Below are positions 1-15,400 of a stretch of DNA of 64,000 bases, one piece after another. The DNA comes from Euwallacea fornicatus (Eukaryota; Arthropoda; Insecta; Coleoptera; Curculionidae): the NCBI RefSeq assembly GCF_040115645.1, contig NC_089545.1, positions 1,736,001 through 1,800,000 on the forward strand, in the 5' to 3' direction. A model generated the notes under the pieces. That model was not told where the DNA came from. It made no database searches and worked only from the letters and a program-made list of their open reading frames with translations. Position 1 is the first letter of the stretch. Each line of letters begins with the position of its first letter. Position numbers and translations under genes: made by a program.

Positions 1-450
1 TAAGAGAACGCATGAAATAAATACTTTCCGAAGGTTTCCAAGTAGTAATGCTACTCATGTTGGATAAAGATTACGTCAAAACAAGTTTACCTTTTCTTAA
101 CCGATTTGGATAGTGGCTTCTTAAAATAACTACCTACTTTCAGTCTATTCCTTGAGTGACTTAGAGTTTATTCAAGGATAAACGTCTCCCTAGCGTGTAG
201 ATAGGGAACACTAATTCCTTCTACAGTTTCTCGATTTGATAGCAACAAGGGATTAGCAGCAAATTAAAGTGAACCGGAAAACGGAAACTTCGTAGTCAAA
301 AAACCAGAGGCGGCTTCGCGGGGTATTTTGATTATTAACGAATTTCATCACTATCCAATATCTGGAAACACCCATAACTCCATGGAGGACCTCAGATAAT
401 ATAGTCATATATTTTCTTTGTTGTAGGGTTCATGCTTCAGCAACAAGATC
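1..450. other. 5' flank or 5' intron of the tachykinin receptor gene
   Basis: No coding region is recognisable here. A pyrimidine-rich tract followed by TAG at 424-426 looks like a splice acceptor 25 nt before the first coding ATG. The stretch is therefore probably the end of a 5' intron, with further upstream exon(s) outside the window. Confidence 0.4.
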
Positions 451-3400
451 ATGGTTGATTACTCGGTCTTTCATGAAAACACATCGATCTCGAACTTCTC
501 AGAGAACAATTATACCACTCAGTACCTGTACGTCAACGACACTTTTGAAGGTAGGTCTCCCTGTCCAACTCCGGTACTGTTATGATGAAATATGTAGAAG
601 TAATTTTAAAAACTGGTCAGAAAGAATGTCTGATGTCAGTAGGCTAAATTAAAGACTGCATAAATGGAAAACTGTTAAATAAATTATGGGCTCGCTACAA
701 GCGAACTTATTAAATAAACGCGCTTACACAAAGTCCTGAAATTCTTTGTTATGTAAAATGACGCCCTCACAACACGCCCTGGTTTGCGTCTGTTATGTTT
801 TAATTATCACATACTGAACGAAGAGCTATTTGGGCAAATATCTTCGCGAAGCTTTTTTGAAGAAAAATTAGGGCCATTTTTCCTGAGATAATTTTTCCGA
901 CAAACAGGCCTACCGTTATTTTCTTGTCATCGCTTGTTTGGGAAGCCTCATCACAGTCAATTAATACAAAATTCTTGGGAAAAAGCCCGCCCACGTGATT
1001 ATAAAAATACAATAAGTATTTAAGTGGGTTGTAGGTTGGGAGCCTTAATTCTATTAGTCTTTAAATTGCTTGAAGCAATTTTCATGTTTTTCTTATTGAA
1101 TTTTAGACAGAAACCAGTTCATTTTACCGGTATGGAGACAGGTTCTATGGAGTATTTTGTATGCAGGAATGGTTATAGTGGCCACTGGTGGAAACTTGAT
1201 AGTGATATGGATAGTCTTAGCACACAAGAGGATGAGGACCGTGACGAATTATTTTTTATGTAAGTAACATTCCAAACAAACAAAGCTTTTTTCAGCCTTA
1301 AATTTTCGCGTTTATTGTTAATATATCAATAATAGAGGGATTGCATCTACTAAAAGCGATCACTAAAAAAAACCTCGAACAGATTTTCGATTAAAAAGAT
1401 TATAAAGAGGATATAGAACTGGTAACCAGATCAACCTAATCATTGATGTGCTGCAGAGACTTCATCACCCAAAGAAGTTTACATCCCCATTAAGGTAGCT
1501 GGGCGTGAAATTGGTATAGAATTCCTCAGGGAAGCTCCATTAGTATGGCAAAAAAATCAATGAAATACTGCGATTGCAGCCTTGGTTGAGCTAACTACCC
1601 AATGTGTGCAATCAGTGAGATCCACATTAATGGTTTTAAAATGCTAACAAAAATATAAATGGAGGGCTAATTAAAATTAAAAATCAATAATTCAAGTGAT
1701 GTTCAGTCGAACTACCATCTAACCCATCTCTTTCCCTTAAGCAACTACTGTGCTCATATGAAATTGACGAGCATGAATTACGTAATCGGTATTCGGAGCA
1801 GTGAAGAGATTCCCAAATGCGAAAAACGCGATTTTGCGCAGGTATCCGTGCACATACAGTACGTCTATTTTAATTTGGTGTATTTTTATTTTTGTTCCAA
1901 AGAAATTTGATTATACACAATAGGTCAAAAACTTATTTTATTAACGTGTGCAGTCTATCAGAAGTGCCTTCCAATAAATTGGATGAATATTTTTTACTTG
2001 CTACTTATCATGATTTTAAAAGGGCCGCTACTAATTGAATTTCAGTTTGGGACGTTTTTAGCTCGACCTCAATTTTCATTAATCTCCATATGTTTTCATC
2101 GGACCTAAAGTTAAAAGTTTTTCTGGCGTTTTTACGCATTTTATTATTTTTTGCATTATATGTGTGTAAAGTGACAAACCGTAATGAAATTCTAAAGAAA
2201 TATATAATAATCTTAAAAGTACATAATTAACTGACCAAGCTTAAATGACGTGTGAGTTATAAGTATTATACAACCGTGGTTTTTCCGCCACTAATTTTAA
2301 CCAAATTTACTTAAATTGCAGCAAATTTGCTTAAATTAAGCATAAATTAAATCCGAAACAAGACGAGTCTTAAATCATAATATACATGGTGACATTTCAT
2401 TTGACATTCATCTCCATGGAAACCATAAGAAATACAACAGCAATGATCATGACGTAACGGACTGCCCGCAACGGCCAAGCAGTTTATTAATTCTTAAATC
2501 AAATTTTGCCTAATCGTCTAATTCTTGGATTTGGGAATATTAAGTGGGCCGGTAGATCACATGATTTAATTCTAAATTACTTCCGCCTCTGAAGTTATCT
2601 TTGATCGTAAATCTTCCAATATGAGGAAAATCGCGCACTTGATTTAGCAGGATTGAGACGAAAAATTCTTGATGCCTGTCAATCAATTACGCCGGGCATG
2701 TTAAATAATGTTCTTAGGGAATTTTATGATGTCTGGAGTATTGTTTAGCAGAACAGGGTGGTCGATTTGAGCACCTTTTATAAACTATTCTCTCACGAAA
2801 GATAAATTTTCTTGTAGCTGCGGTTTTAATCTAAAAAATTTCAATTTATTATAAAACAGAATTTATGTGCGTAATTTACGTCCTCCAAAATCGCGTAGAA
2901 CTACATCCACCCTCGCATTAAAGCGTACTGCTTGCGAATCAACGACGCCAGCCGATCGTTGACGATGGAAGGGGAAACTGTAGTCTGTCTCTCTCTCACT
3001 TACCAATCGCCTAATTCCCCTTAGCTTGCAATCACTAGAACTCCATGTGCAAGCGGCAAAAAAAACTGTATACCTGTTAGGTAAATATTTTCGAAAAAAG
3101 GCCAAAAACGTATTTCAGAACCCTTCAAAAAAGTCAAGAATGATATCTTTCAGATCTAACACGGGAAAAATGATTTTTCTACGCTATATATGAAAACTTT
3201 ACATCGCATACATAAAACTGTGCAAAGTATGGTAATCCTGAAAATACTACTAAAAATAAAGCTAATATTAAGGGTTTCCGATTTGACGTGACCAGAAGCC
3301 TGTATGACCCTTCTCATAGGGCCAAAATGTATGTCCTCCTAGGACCGAAATGAGCTGTCTCCGGCTCGAAGAACCACAAATGATATACACTGTTCGACCT

Positions 3401-6400
3401 AATCTACAGAACAAGGACAATTGTTGAAAAATTTTCATAGTTGATACTTGTTATAAGAAAAATTTTTTGCTGCGTCTCGGTCGATTATTACTCGATTATG
3501 GGCATGATATCAAGAAACTGAAGATGTGGCAGAAAGACATATTGGCCAGACGACTAGAACTAGAGAGGCATTTTCAGGAAGTCCACAATTCTGGAGGAGG
3601 TTCCATGATGGAAGATTATAACTAAAAGCCTGGTTGTTCTAAATGTACAAAATACCCGTCAAAGCAAGTACAGATTGGACACTCACGTTCAAACCACTCT
3701 GATTTCGCAACAATTTTCTCTATTGTAGTTAAGGTTCAACCGAACAACAACGTTGAACAAAATTGATTCTGGAGCCAAATTGGCTCATTTTGAACCAGGG
3801 GTTTCTATGTAAAAATTATTCACCGCAATGTCGCCTATAACCTCCTTAAGTTTGGCACAATCTTTCTGGAACACGTTGTACATCAATCTTTACTGATTGT
3901 TACAAAATAGCCGCCGCAGAACATGAGCCAAACTTTAAAGAGAATTCGTTCCGTTATGTTAGTCGTTTACGAAAATTACTCAAAAGTTGGTTTTGTTCTC
4001 GGTAATTTACTTATAAATTGTTACGTAATATGGTTGGGACCGAATCTGCTCCTGAAAGGATTAACCCGTCTAGCTGATTAGCATTTGATGTGTATGTATG
4101 TGTATGTGTGTGTGTGTGTTCGAGCAAAGTTGCGGTTTAGCACACAGAGTTAACTAGTCAATGAAATTACGTTTTACCTTTTAACCTTTACGATCGACTA
4201 CTAGCGTCCATTAAACTTTCTTTAACCGAAAACGAATATTAAACTCTAAAAACTTTAGCCAGAAATAGCAGCGGCTAAGCCATTATAAATAAAAATGTGG
4301 AAACCCAAAACAGAGAATACAGTGCATTAGTTCTAACAAACGCGATAAAATACGAGTTTTATGTTGTGAAAACGAGGTTCCGTTCCATTATGAAAATAAA
4401 AAAATAGGAACAGTAACGAAACGTGTTTGTCTCGGGATTACGCCTGTGCTATTTAAAAATGCATGCCACTTTAAGTGATATTAAAACGGCGACATTTACA
4501 TGCAATAATTTACGGCATTATCGAATGATTAATCTACTAGGGTGAACAGATTCAATTTGGATACCAATCATTGATCATGTGAATGAGAAATGTCCATATT
4601 TAGGGGACCAAATATTGACGTATATTGTAGGAACAGATTAACATACTCAATGCTGATTCAATCAAGCTTCAGCATTTGATTATTCAAACTGAATGCATTT
4701 CCTTGTTATGGTGCGATCAGAAAGTTTCATATAAATTTTTTTCTAAAATCAAACGAAAATCATATCTTCTTGTGTTACTTCTTGTGTAAACTCAACTACA
4801 CACTTTTCGTTTCCAATACTTAATCCACCTGTTTTTGACCTTTCTGCCAGTATTTGTATCTGCATTTTTCCAATTGCTCCAACTGTGCACCTCAATCGCT
4901 CAACTAACTTTGATCAAGTTAGTGTTCGGGTAGGACTCTTACCTACGTCACATTTGGTCCCAATTAGGCTGAAGGTGACGGATAGGAGAGTGCCGGGGTA
5001 TATCTCACACTACCGGTCGAAAGAAGACCAGACGGGTGTCTTAGGAAAGTATCACTTCGGGACAAAAAAACGGTTAGTCCAGGTTAGTGGGGCACACCCT
5101 CATGCTAAAGAAATGCCTAGCGGCGACTTCGGGAGGAATCCAGGATGTAGAGACGGAAAGAGTTTAGTTGGTCGGTACCAACCTGGAACTATATGGGCAT
5201 AGGAGGCCATCGTGGTGCCAAGTCCACACATCTGAAAGCCGATTTTACTATAAAAAATGGTTAGTAATGCATTGAGTTGCAACGATTTGCAGAAGATCTA
5301 AGAAGTTAAAACAGTTGAAATTGGTTAGTTGACAGACAGTGAAGATTCAGAAAATCAGTTGTTGAAATCCTGAATCTCCGTTTATTTAAACTGGAAGAAC
5401 TAAATGAAATTTTGAACTGAATTTGTCCTGGATTTGAAACGGCAGCAGCGAGCTTTCCCTTGATTATCTAGAAATTTTAGTTTTTATATCCAAATAAAAT
5501 AGGCAAAGAAGGAACTTTATGGTGAATATTACCGTTTTATCGACAAAACTTCCTCAACCCACAATCCAGCTTTTTCATCGTTGAGAATTTTTTCGGTTAA
5601 GCATTCAAAATGACGAAAAGGAATTTGGTGATAAAATTCCGGATGCTTTCGCTACTAGGAATATTGAATGGCAGGCGTTCTTAATTGAGTTCCTCGTGGG
5701 ATTAACGACATTCTTTGTTTACGGCACCGCGGAGCTTCTAATAAAATATTCTTTTGTTCTCCGCATTCTTTCCGTATAACTGCGGTATTTTTCCGATACT
5801 GACAGATAATATCCATATAAATGAAATATTAGGGCTACTTAAACTATGAAATTCGAACGATTACACACATAGTATAAAAAGTACCATAACTCATTTTTGA
5901 CATGATAATTTATGTTGGATTGTAGAGAAAACTATTGGAGGTGTGCTTTTAGAGGTATACATACACGGTGCACATAAATACAATAGATACGGAAATGAAT
6001 ATTGGACAACTCACTTGAACTTTAACTAAAAAACGGCCTAAAAAAAATGCTTCTGTGGGTTATAAATAAAATCTTGAACTGATAATTGAACCACTTGAAA
6101 GGTGTTTGTCATATGTTAATGAATTATGCAACAATGATCTTAACTTTTAATTAACATCCAACAGTTTTGGGGTGAAAACAGATTCACTGATTTCTACATA
6201 TTTTTCAGTGAACCTTTCAATAGCAGACACAATGGTCTCCACCCTAAATGTAACCTTCAACTACGTTTACATGCTCTATTCCCATTGGCCCTTCGGTGAA
6301 CTTTATTGCAAAATCAGCCAGTTCATCGCAGTTCTGTCGGTGTGTGCCAGTGTTTTTTCCCTCATGTCCATTTCAATAGACAGGTAAGTTTTAAATGTAT

Positions 6401-9400
6401 CAATCAAATTGCTGCTCCATATTTCCGCAAATCATCGAGGAAATTGTTTTTTCATTCATAAACTCTTATGTGGCGGCATTACAATGGGAAAATCAGAGAC
6501 GTACTCGGAAGAAAAAAACGCAATATCCAATTTTTCCTAACAGAAAACTCGCCATTAACTAAATTTGGATTAAAGTTGCCAAAATGTTGAACAAAAAATG
6601 TATCGTGTAGTGGGATTTCACAATTCGATATGTCAATGGTTTGGCAAATACTGAATGCTGCAAAACATCTCTACAACTTAAATTTGAACAAATATATACA
6701 GTACCTATAATTAGGGCAGAGACGCCCTAGATGCAAGCTCGAATTAGGAAACATTAGGTCCCTAGATCCGCTACTGTTTTTTCCCTCAATCATTTTCTAT
6801 AGAGAAGTAATTTGGAATGCTTGAATCTGTTGAGTCTTGTTGAGCTACATCTGAATTTGCAAATTTGAAAATTGCAGATGTCCCTTCAGGTTTGCCAGCA
6901 ATTTGGTACTATTTTCTGTACATATGGCAAAAGCTGTCCAATGCGAAATTAGTCAAATGCGAGTGGGCTAAATCACTCAGTATTCAACATTAAACAGGAA
7001 CTATTGTGTAGCTGCTAGCATGGCTCGCAAACCTTAATCCTTTTAATCAGATGTAGTTCGAAGAGACGTATCGTCACATACAGAGTGTCCTTTTTTGAGC
7101 CTCAGACGTGGAGATTTCGACAGCCATAACAGGTTCGAGGTCGGTTAACTTGGAAAAAAGTTACGCAATTTCTAGATTAAGAATATGCGTCTACACAGCA
7201 TTCATGGTGGAAATATCAAAGATTATGTTTTTTAAATTACCACTAAACCTGGAATCGTGGAAATCCTGCAAATTTTAAAACGGCATTTCTTGCATTCGAT
7301 ATCGCACAAACTTTCCCCCTATTGGATCAATCTCTTACCTTTTACAGTTGCCGAGACCTTTATGGCTGAATTCAAAAACTAGACATCCTGTATAGCCGTG
7401 CGAAATTTTAATTGACGCTGAATCTGGAATTGCGTAAAATAGAAGCTGTACCCTTAAGCCGACCAAAACTTGTTAAGTTTTGTCTTAGCTGCGTGTACCT
7501 TGTCGTCACTAACGGAATCTATTGAAGGTCCGTTTATAAGGCCAGAGTCCATCGTGTGTCAACATCAAACGATACAAAACAACCTAAAGCAGCCGTAATT
7601 TTGGGCTTTTGGGTGAGGCCCTTCCCCAGGGCGATTATTCGACACATAAAACCGGGCCTTTGAAATGCAACTTTGATCCTCGGGAGTGCGGTTAAGTTTA
7701 GGATTTTGCGCTTCCAAGTTTTTGCCCCTCCTTGGACCGCTCCTTTTTCCTGTTGGAGCCAAAATTGGTTTCCTCTAATTTATATTGTGTGGTTCACCTA
7801 TTTAAAATTCAGTGACACCAGAGAAGAGGTCTCCAATGAAGTCACTGATCTGTCTTGTGACCGCAGAGGGAAGCAATAAAATATGAGAACCATATAGAAG
7901 ACAAACTGAGCTACCAATATGATCCAGAAATTAAATACATGGTTATTTGCTGCTGTCTATTAGGACCCACAATGTCCGTAAGTGGTACGAAGTTGCCTCG
8001 CAATCACAAACGACACTTCTGGGCTCCTTGCGGTGAAACAAAAACCAAATACTGCGACAACAATATATCTCCTGTGTTTTGCATTCTCTTTGTGATATCT
8101 GTCGAAACGCGGAAATACTTCGAAAAAAGCGATTTAGGAGGTGAAAATTCAGCCCTCGCAAAACCATTCATTAATGGCCCTGACTCATTAATGTATGGCT
8201 CGACTGCGTCGTGATTGGTTTGATGAACTACTTAATAATCATCGCTTCAGTTACCGCGCGAGCATAGCGAACTGTCTCGATTACTAATCGCCGTCATTAA
8301 TACACTTGTTGGTTAAATAACTATTTCTGCGCCTATTAATTTATCCTCAGTGGGTGTGATCGTTAGTCTGACGTCAAATGAATGCTTTTAAGGCCCGTGT
8401 ATGCTCTTGGCACGACAGAAAATAAATTTCACTAAATATACTCAACCCCACCCGACACATTACGTCCTAAATTTTATTATCACATTTGTGGATTTGTGTA
8501 GCGCTCCATAATCTAATGAAGAACAAACAAATTAAGCTCCCAACAAGCAGTTTCGCAGCGGCACGTCGCATTTCAAAACTAAATGGAAAGATAAGACCTG
8601 GAAAAATTATTTTGATACGATTTGTAAGTGATAAACTAGCGGTTGGTTTCATTTAGTATTCCTGAGGGGAAAACAACAGGAATATGGAATTTCAACACTT
8701 ATGCAAATACCGACGACGCTTCCGTTGTTCGTGGAAAAAGGAAATGGCCTTATTTTTACAACCATTATGGAAATTAAAAAAGTTCAGTTTAGGTTTCCTG
8801 TTCTAAAGAGCCGGATTAAAAAGGTTATATTATGATCATTTGAATATACTGCACAAATGAGGTTCTTACGACCGGTTCTTCATTCGCCAGTTAGGAGCGA
8901 CAGCCCCAAATTATGCGGTTACTATCAGGTAACAACTAACTGGCAGGTGAAGCGTTTTTCAGGTTGAAGTCAAACTCCCTTAACTACTAGTTGAAATAAG
9001 AACAAGTGTGAAGTACTTCCGCAATTAACAGAAACGCTCCGACTGATGGTCACCTTTGACTGTAACTTACTTCACCTGCAGTTTGAGCACGACGTTAAAG
9101 ATCCGGTCCTTTGAAATTAAGTTAATTTTCTCAGTATTTGTTCTCCTTCTAAGATTGGGGAGAACTGATTTAGAAATTTCCTCGTTTTTTGGCACCCTCT
9201 GACGAAGTTGGGCCGTGTCATTGAAGATTTTTGTTCTTGGCACAATTTACCATTTACGAGCTTTTCAAATGCAGCTTTAATTACCGCCTCGTTGAAGTGT
9301 TAATTTAAGAAAACAATACAATTATTCACGTTTAACAAAAGCTGGATTAATCTCGACTTAATTTCGTTCCTTCCGCATTCGGGTTTAATACAAAGCGACT

Positions 9401-12400
9401 TGCGAGTTGCGTTTAATCCGCTTGTTTTAGGCCGTCATACATAATTGAACACTTTTAACAGTTACATCTGCGGCACAACAACGGTGTAATCTACGTTCTA
9501 ACTCGAGAGGGCTAAATTAAACCTTAAAGCTAGTTTATTTAAGTTAGTTCGGTCAGGCAATAGTACGTTATTCACACCTTTTGGTGGAATTGGTAAACGA
9601 TTTATCCGGCTCCTGTCACCGTATCAAATAAATATTAAAGAGTTTTTACGACGCTTATTTCGACACGTGACCCGTAATATACGGCCTGATGGCGGTTGCG
9701 TGAAGCGCCCCCTTGGCGCTTTGTTGTCATCACGTAATTGAACTTTCCCTTATCGCAACCGTAGTCGTGGCGGGACGCGACGACCGACGAAAACTCTTCT
9801 CTAATTTGTCAAATAACAATTACGTTGATTCATAAACTATTCATAATCGTAAAGAAACAATGCGAGTTGTTGAAGACCCCGCAGGATTAATCTTTGTCTA
9901 TAGGTACATGGCCATCATGACACCTCTAAAGCCCCGCATGGGCAGGATTGTGACCTTAGCCCTCGTGGTCATCACATGGGTGTTAGGAATAATCATAGGA
10001 CTGCCTTCCCTCCTCTACTACAAGACATACAGAGACACATACTCAAATGGAGAGGAGCGTGTTATTTGCTACCCGGAATGGCCTGATACTCGCAACAGCA
10101 ATGAAAGCCTTTACGAATACTAGTAAGTGTGCACAAAAGTACTTCGAGACATTCTTTTAAAAATATAATCCCTTACCCTTGCAATGCCTCTAATTTAATT
10201 TTTGGGTGACCATTTTGGGCAGGATAATCAGCCATGTTTCATATTTTTTATATGAAGCGCCCTTATTCCTGATAAATATAGTGCCATTAGGGCAAGCGCT
10301 TGCAAAAGGTCTCCCTAGGACCGCGAAGCGACATCAGTTTCCATCGGATGGGAGGTCTCCGTAAACAATTTAGACTCGCTAACATTTCTTGCTAAAAATG
10401 GAAGCTGGAAACTCAATTAACGTATGACCGCTCTTTTGACAATGTTAAAAGTATTTTATTTGGTTTCGGGCGCAGAGTTCCAGTTAACAGAGGGTTGATC
10501 ATAAACTTCAAATCGCCTCGTTCGGTTCAAGTTGATTGATGAGTCGCGTTTCGTTTAAATGGAAAAATATACGAGGGTCAATGGTTTCTGCAGGAAACGT
10601 GGACGAATTTACATTTATCATCCCCTCAAAATTTTGAAACGCATTATTTTAAAGTTCGGCGATATGCAAGATGTTCCATTTAATAACAGCAAGGGCGAGT
10701 CGTGTTTTGTCAGTTTCTGATGTTCATTGATTTTTAACCCTCAAAAGTTAATAGAGATAAAATCACTCCATTTTTACATTTACCCTTCTTTCGGTCTGCG
10801 GCCGAGTTATTGAACCATACTTTCAGCTCGGCTCTCGCAAACCAACCCTCGTATATGCGAATACACATATGGTGTCATTACGACGCCAAATCATTTCTTA
10901 TGAACGTTGTGACGGGTGTTGTCGACATAGCTATAAGGTGGGATGATAATTAGAACTGAAAACCTTATGACGATTTTACGTCAGCTGTGGAAATTTAATA
11001 GATACATTACAAAATAATTAGCAAACTAATCAGTGTGTGGCGATATTACAAAGGTTTCCTAAGTGACCTCCACAAACGGTAACTTGACCAAATCATCACG
11101 GACACAAGCAAGGAAATTCAATATATAGGGTCATCGATAACGTTCTTTACTTAATCAAATAACGTAATTTCGTACCGGTTAAATCCACCTCGTGCACCTT
11201 TGCCGTAAAACCGTTTTACGCACAAATGAAACGGAAGTGTTGGTTTCCATTTTAGTTTCCATCGTGGAAGCAATGAGTTTACGACCAGCGGGCGTTGTTA
11301 TATTTTTACAGCCCGTCAACCGACCGTAAACCTAAAATAACGCCCGTCGGTGTTGGAACAGACCGTAAAGTAAAAATAATACTTGTTAATATTTTAACCC
11401 GGTTTAATCAATTTGCCAAGTGTATTATGTTTTTTTCTAAACAAAAATATAAAAAAAAACATTAATGTTGCATTTTAAAAGTTGAATTTCTAGATTTTTA
11501 ACACATTCGCTGCTTGAGGATTTAGGAAAGCTTTTTATGTTGTTAAAATTTAAAAAAAATTAAAAGAAAAAAACCTATGGAGAAAATTCTGTTGCATTAG
11601 TCTTATGCATTAGAGAGATGGATCAATATATTTACTGGAAAGTCGAAAGGAGGAAAAAGTCGGATATGAAAATTAATGATGCCAATATATGCTTTGCCAA
11701 AAGTGCTAATAGCAAAGCATCATTGTTAAAGAAGCATGACACACAAGCGTGACAAAAAATCGGACACTCTAATGCTATTGCAAACTTTAAAAGTTTTAAA
11801 CAACCTTTAAAAATATTTCTTTGGATAATCCTCGAACTGCCGGGATTTATTTCGGTCTTAAAGAAAAGAAGTGCTGAGCAACTGATTTCGCTACTTTGCC
11901 ATTGTTAAGTTAAAACAGTCGCACATTATATGCCTTGTCGGATATGCACTACCCTCATAGAAGGTGATGCAAATTTGCCTTTAAGTACTTTGGATTACGC
12001 CGACACAAAGTGCACAGTAGAGCATAACACAAGAGCTGAGAGGTCATGACTTGTGTCACGCTATGTTTCGCTTGTGCATCCATAAATTGACCCCCGTATG
12101 CTGAATGTTTCAAGTTTTATATGTTATGCTAGTGTTGTGTCTATCCTATAAATCGGCCTTTGCTGGAACGTATTAAATAGTTTTGAGGAAATCACTTTTA
12201 TGTAAACAATCTGAAAGAAACTCGAGAGACAACTTCAATCTATAACTACCACTTACTTGCACTTTAGACATTTACGTCTAACACCACTAAAAACTTTACG
12301 GACTTATAACACTACTTATGTCTCTGACATTATTATCTTTTACCAGACTAAGCGCATTTCACAAAAGCTTATTATGGGCGTTTAAAATTAAGAATACGTA

Positions 12401-15400
12401 GCCATTAGCTAAGTTAATAAGATTTGAAATCGGTGTTCGTTAAAAACGCCATTCGTTCAATTCAAACTCAAGACCTTTCCTATCGGAAAGGAAAAAAAGA
12501 GCTACATATCATCCTTTTCGAATAAATTTGCACAAGTCCATTTTTAAAAATTCATTAATTAATCTTTTGCCATTTAAATTAACCTCGCTAAGCTGATTTT
12601 TCTAGATACGTTCTTGTTTTATTCATTCCTTTCGCCTTAAACCGAAACTGTACCTGTGAAATCGACTTAAAATAATATTTTCACGAATAGCGAATTACGG
12701 CAAAGCAATCTGTCTGATTTAATTACAGTTAAAATCCTCCTTTCAAGAGAACTTAATAAAATCTAAGTTTTAATTTTAAGCAAACAATAAGGTAATCCGG
12801 ATTGTCGGACTGTATTTTTCTCTGAGGAGTTTCAATATTCTCCAACTTTTCGAGCTGGACAAATCGCGCAGTTAAAGTTTCGCAGAAGATCAACTTTCAA
12901 ATTAAAAGTTTACCATCGTAGTTATTTCGACTCGAAAAATAGTCCTCAGTAGTCTCAAAACTAAAAAGCAATAATGGGACTCTTTTCTGGGGGAAAAGTT
13001 TCTCTTACGGTGAAAGACGAATAGTCTTTTTCAAAATGAAGGGTTTTTATGCAAGAAAAGCAGTCCGTAGTAGAAAGAAATCACAAATATATAAATCCGG
13101 TAAATCCACGTTAGTGAGTTTGTCTTGTTGAGTCTAAACAAGAAGGCAGATGAACATTGTGCCCTTTTTCAATTTCTGCCTTGTGTATACCAAAATAGGT
13201 CCCTGCAATCTAATTAAAAGGGATGTTTTGTTAGTTGTCAGATATAGTGTTAGGACGTTGCACATTAAGACGGTTTAAATAACGACAAGAATACCAGCTA
13301 CGGCATGGCTGTATTACATAAAGCGACGAGGGCCAAGAATTTTATAACTTTCCGATATATTAGGAAGTGATTCTCATTAAACATTTTACTGATTCATTAA
13401 ATTACGTTTGCACTAGACAAGCCCAATATCGAAAGGCAAACTTTCTACCATGTAATCGATCTAATCAATGGTTGGAAAATCGCTTTTCCACTGTCACAAA
13501 CTCTACCTACCCGAAAGGCATCTAAAACTTTCCTCTCTCCAACTTGAGAAACTGAATTCTCTTAATTTATATTCTTCCGATCTCTCCACCAAATTTCAGT
13601 TTTCAGTCATTAACTATTAACGATGTTTCAGCTTCAATGTAATATTTCTCGTCATCACTTATCTGGTGCCAATATTATCCATGACTTACACCTACGCACG
13701 CATTGGGATCGAACTGTGGGGTTCGCAAAGTATAGGAGAGTGCACCCAAAGGCAGATGGATAATATCAAAAGCAAAAGGAGGGTGAGTTTTAAATCTAGA
13801 TGAAAAAAGTAGGAAGTTTCTCATTGAGTTGGATTTAACTTGATTAAAAAAACTTGTATTTAATCGCAAAATTTAATTAGCGGTAATGTTTTAAATGAGT
13901 GCAGCTCGACAAATTCGAATAGTCGATAGTTAAATAGATTCGGGGAAACTGCTGTGAAAACGAACTTGATTTAAAATTAGAGTCTTCGTGGTCCGACGTA
14001 GGACAAAGCCAATCGAAATTCAAATGAACGCAATAAAATTTGTTTGATTTTGCGTTAATTGGATGTAAAGTTTAGGGTATTCATATTAAAGAGAGTCAAT
14101 ATACATGATATAAGAGAGAAAGCTTTTGCCTAAACTTGACACCCTTTTACTGAGAATTAGTTTCAAGTCATTCCTGCAGTCAATCCCAATACTTCCTTGA
14201 AAATAATGGGATTAAATAGAATAGGAAAGAAGAGTGAGCCTCACTTTGCTGTATATTTAAAAATGTTGGCGCAGTTAGGAGGATTTTGTTTGGCATCCTA
14301 AAACGCTTCCGCATAGACATCTTCTTTATAATTTACCTGCCCACCTTTGCAATTTTAACACCTTCTAGCTACGGTAATCCTATCAAGATTTTGTTAGAAT
14401 CTCGCCATTTATATTACCTGAGATTTAGTATTCCTGTTTTGCATATTTTAGCCCATTTAAGGCAATTAATCTCGCCTCGAAAAGTTACCTTCGCGACTTC
14501 TATGTTAATCACTGTTTTTTTGTTCTAATGAGCTGCCTGGTCCATGCCAGGCCTGTAAAGTTAATTCTCGAAAATTTTTCTTTTGCTATTTACGGAAGAA
14601 AATAATCCTGACTAATTTCTCATCATGATGCTTTGACAAATATAATAATAAAGACTTAAACTTGTTTGTATTGATTTATCAAAGTTTCAAAATTTTTCAA
14701 ACCCTTTGAACTTTAGCATTTATATCTTGGGTTGGGGGCTTTGAAAACCATCCTGGGGGTTTCGCCCGATTTGGATTTTGCGAACTTCCAGGGTATGTTC
14801 TTCTTCCCGGCCATTGTAGGTATCACGAAAAAAAATGATACACTCTCTTTAGTCATGTCTTATCTGCCGCCAGGTTGCTACAAGACCCCTAGGAATAATA
14901 AAAACTCGGCTAAATTGATTTTAGAAAATCGAAGCCGTGAATTTTTTCAAAGAAATAAAAGCTTCAACAGCTTCTGTTTATTTGTTTTATTTTCGTTTCT
15001 TTCGTGTTTCTGAAGCTGTTGAAAAAATATTTCCCCATTTAACCGACTTTTCGACTTTGCTGGTCGCCGAGATGCCTGTAGTGACTGTCAATAAATAATC
15101 ACCCTTTGTACATACTTGAAATAAAGGCTTGGTATTTAGATCTGAGTGACATTTTTCAGGTGGTAAAAATGATGATGGTGGTAGTGATGATCTTCGCGGT
15201 TTGCTGGCTGCCCTACCAGCTCTACTTCATCATAATCTCCTACTATCCGAAAATAACCAGATCCGAGTACATTCAGGAAACTTTTCTGGCCATCTATTGG
15301 CTGGCCATGAGCAATTCCATGTACAATCCGATCATATACTGTTGGATGAATGCCAGGTAGGTCCACCAACTTTCACAAGCCACATCCAGGTTGATTAAGA

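Larger units (their letters stand above)
1260..6208 (+). other. Receptor intron 2 (about 5 kb)
   Basis: This intron separates the TM1 exon from the TM2-TM3 exon. I see no complete gene in it. It holds a TG/TATG microsatellite near 4090 and a G+C-richer open stretch at 4885-5202. Confidence 0.7.

Noticed and set aside
455..652. Non-ATG ORF over the first receptor exon
   Set aside because: It is out of frame with the conserved TM1 exon; the ATG at 451 in the neighbouring frame joins correctly at 550/1107.
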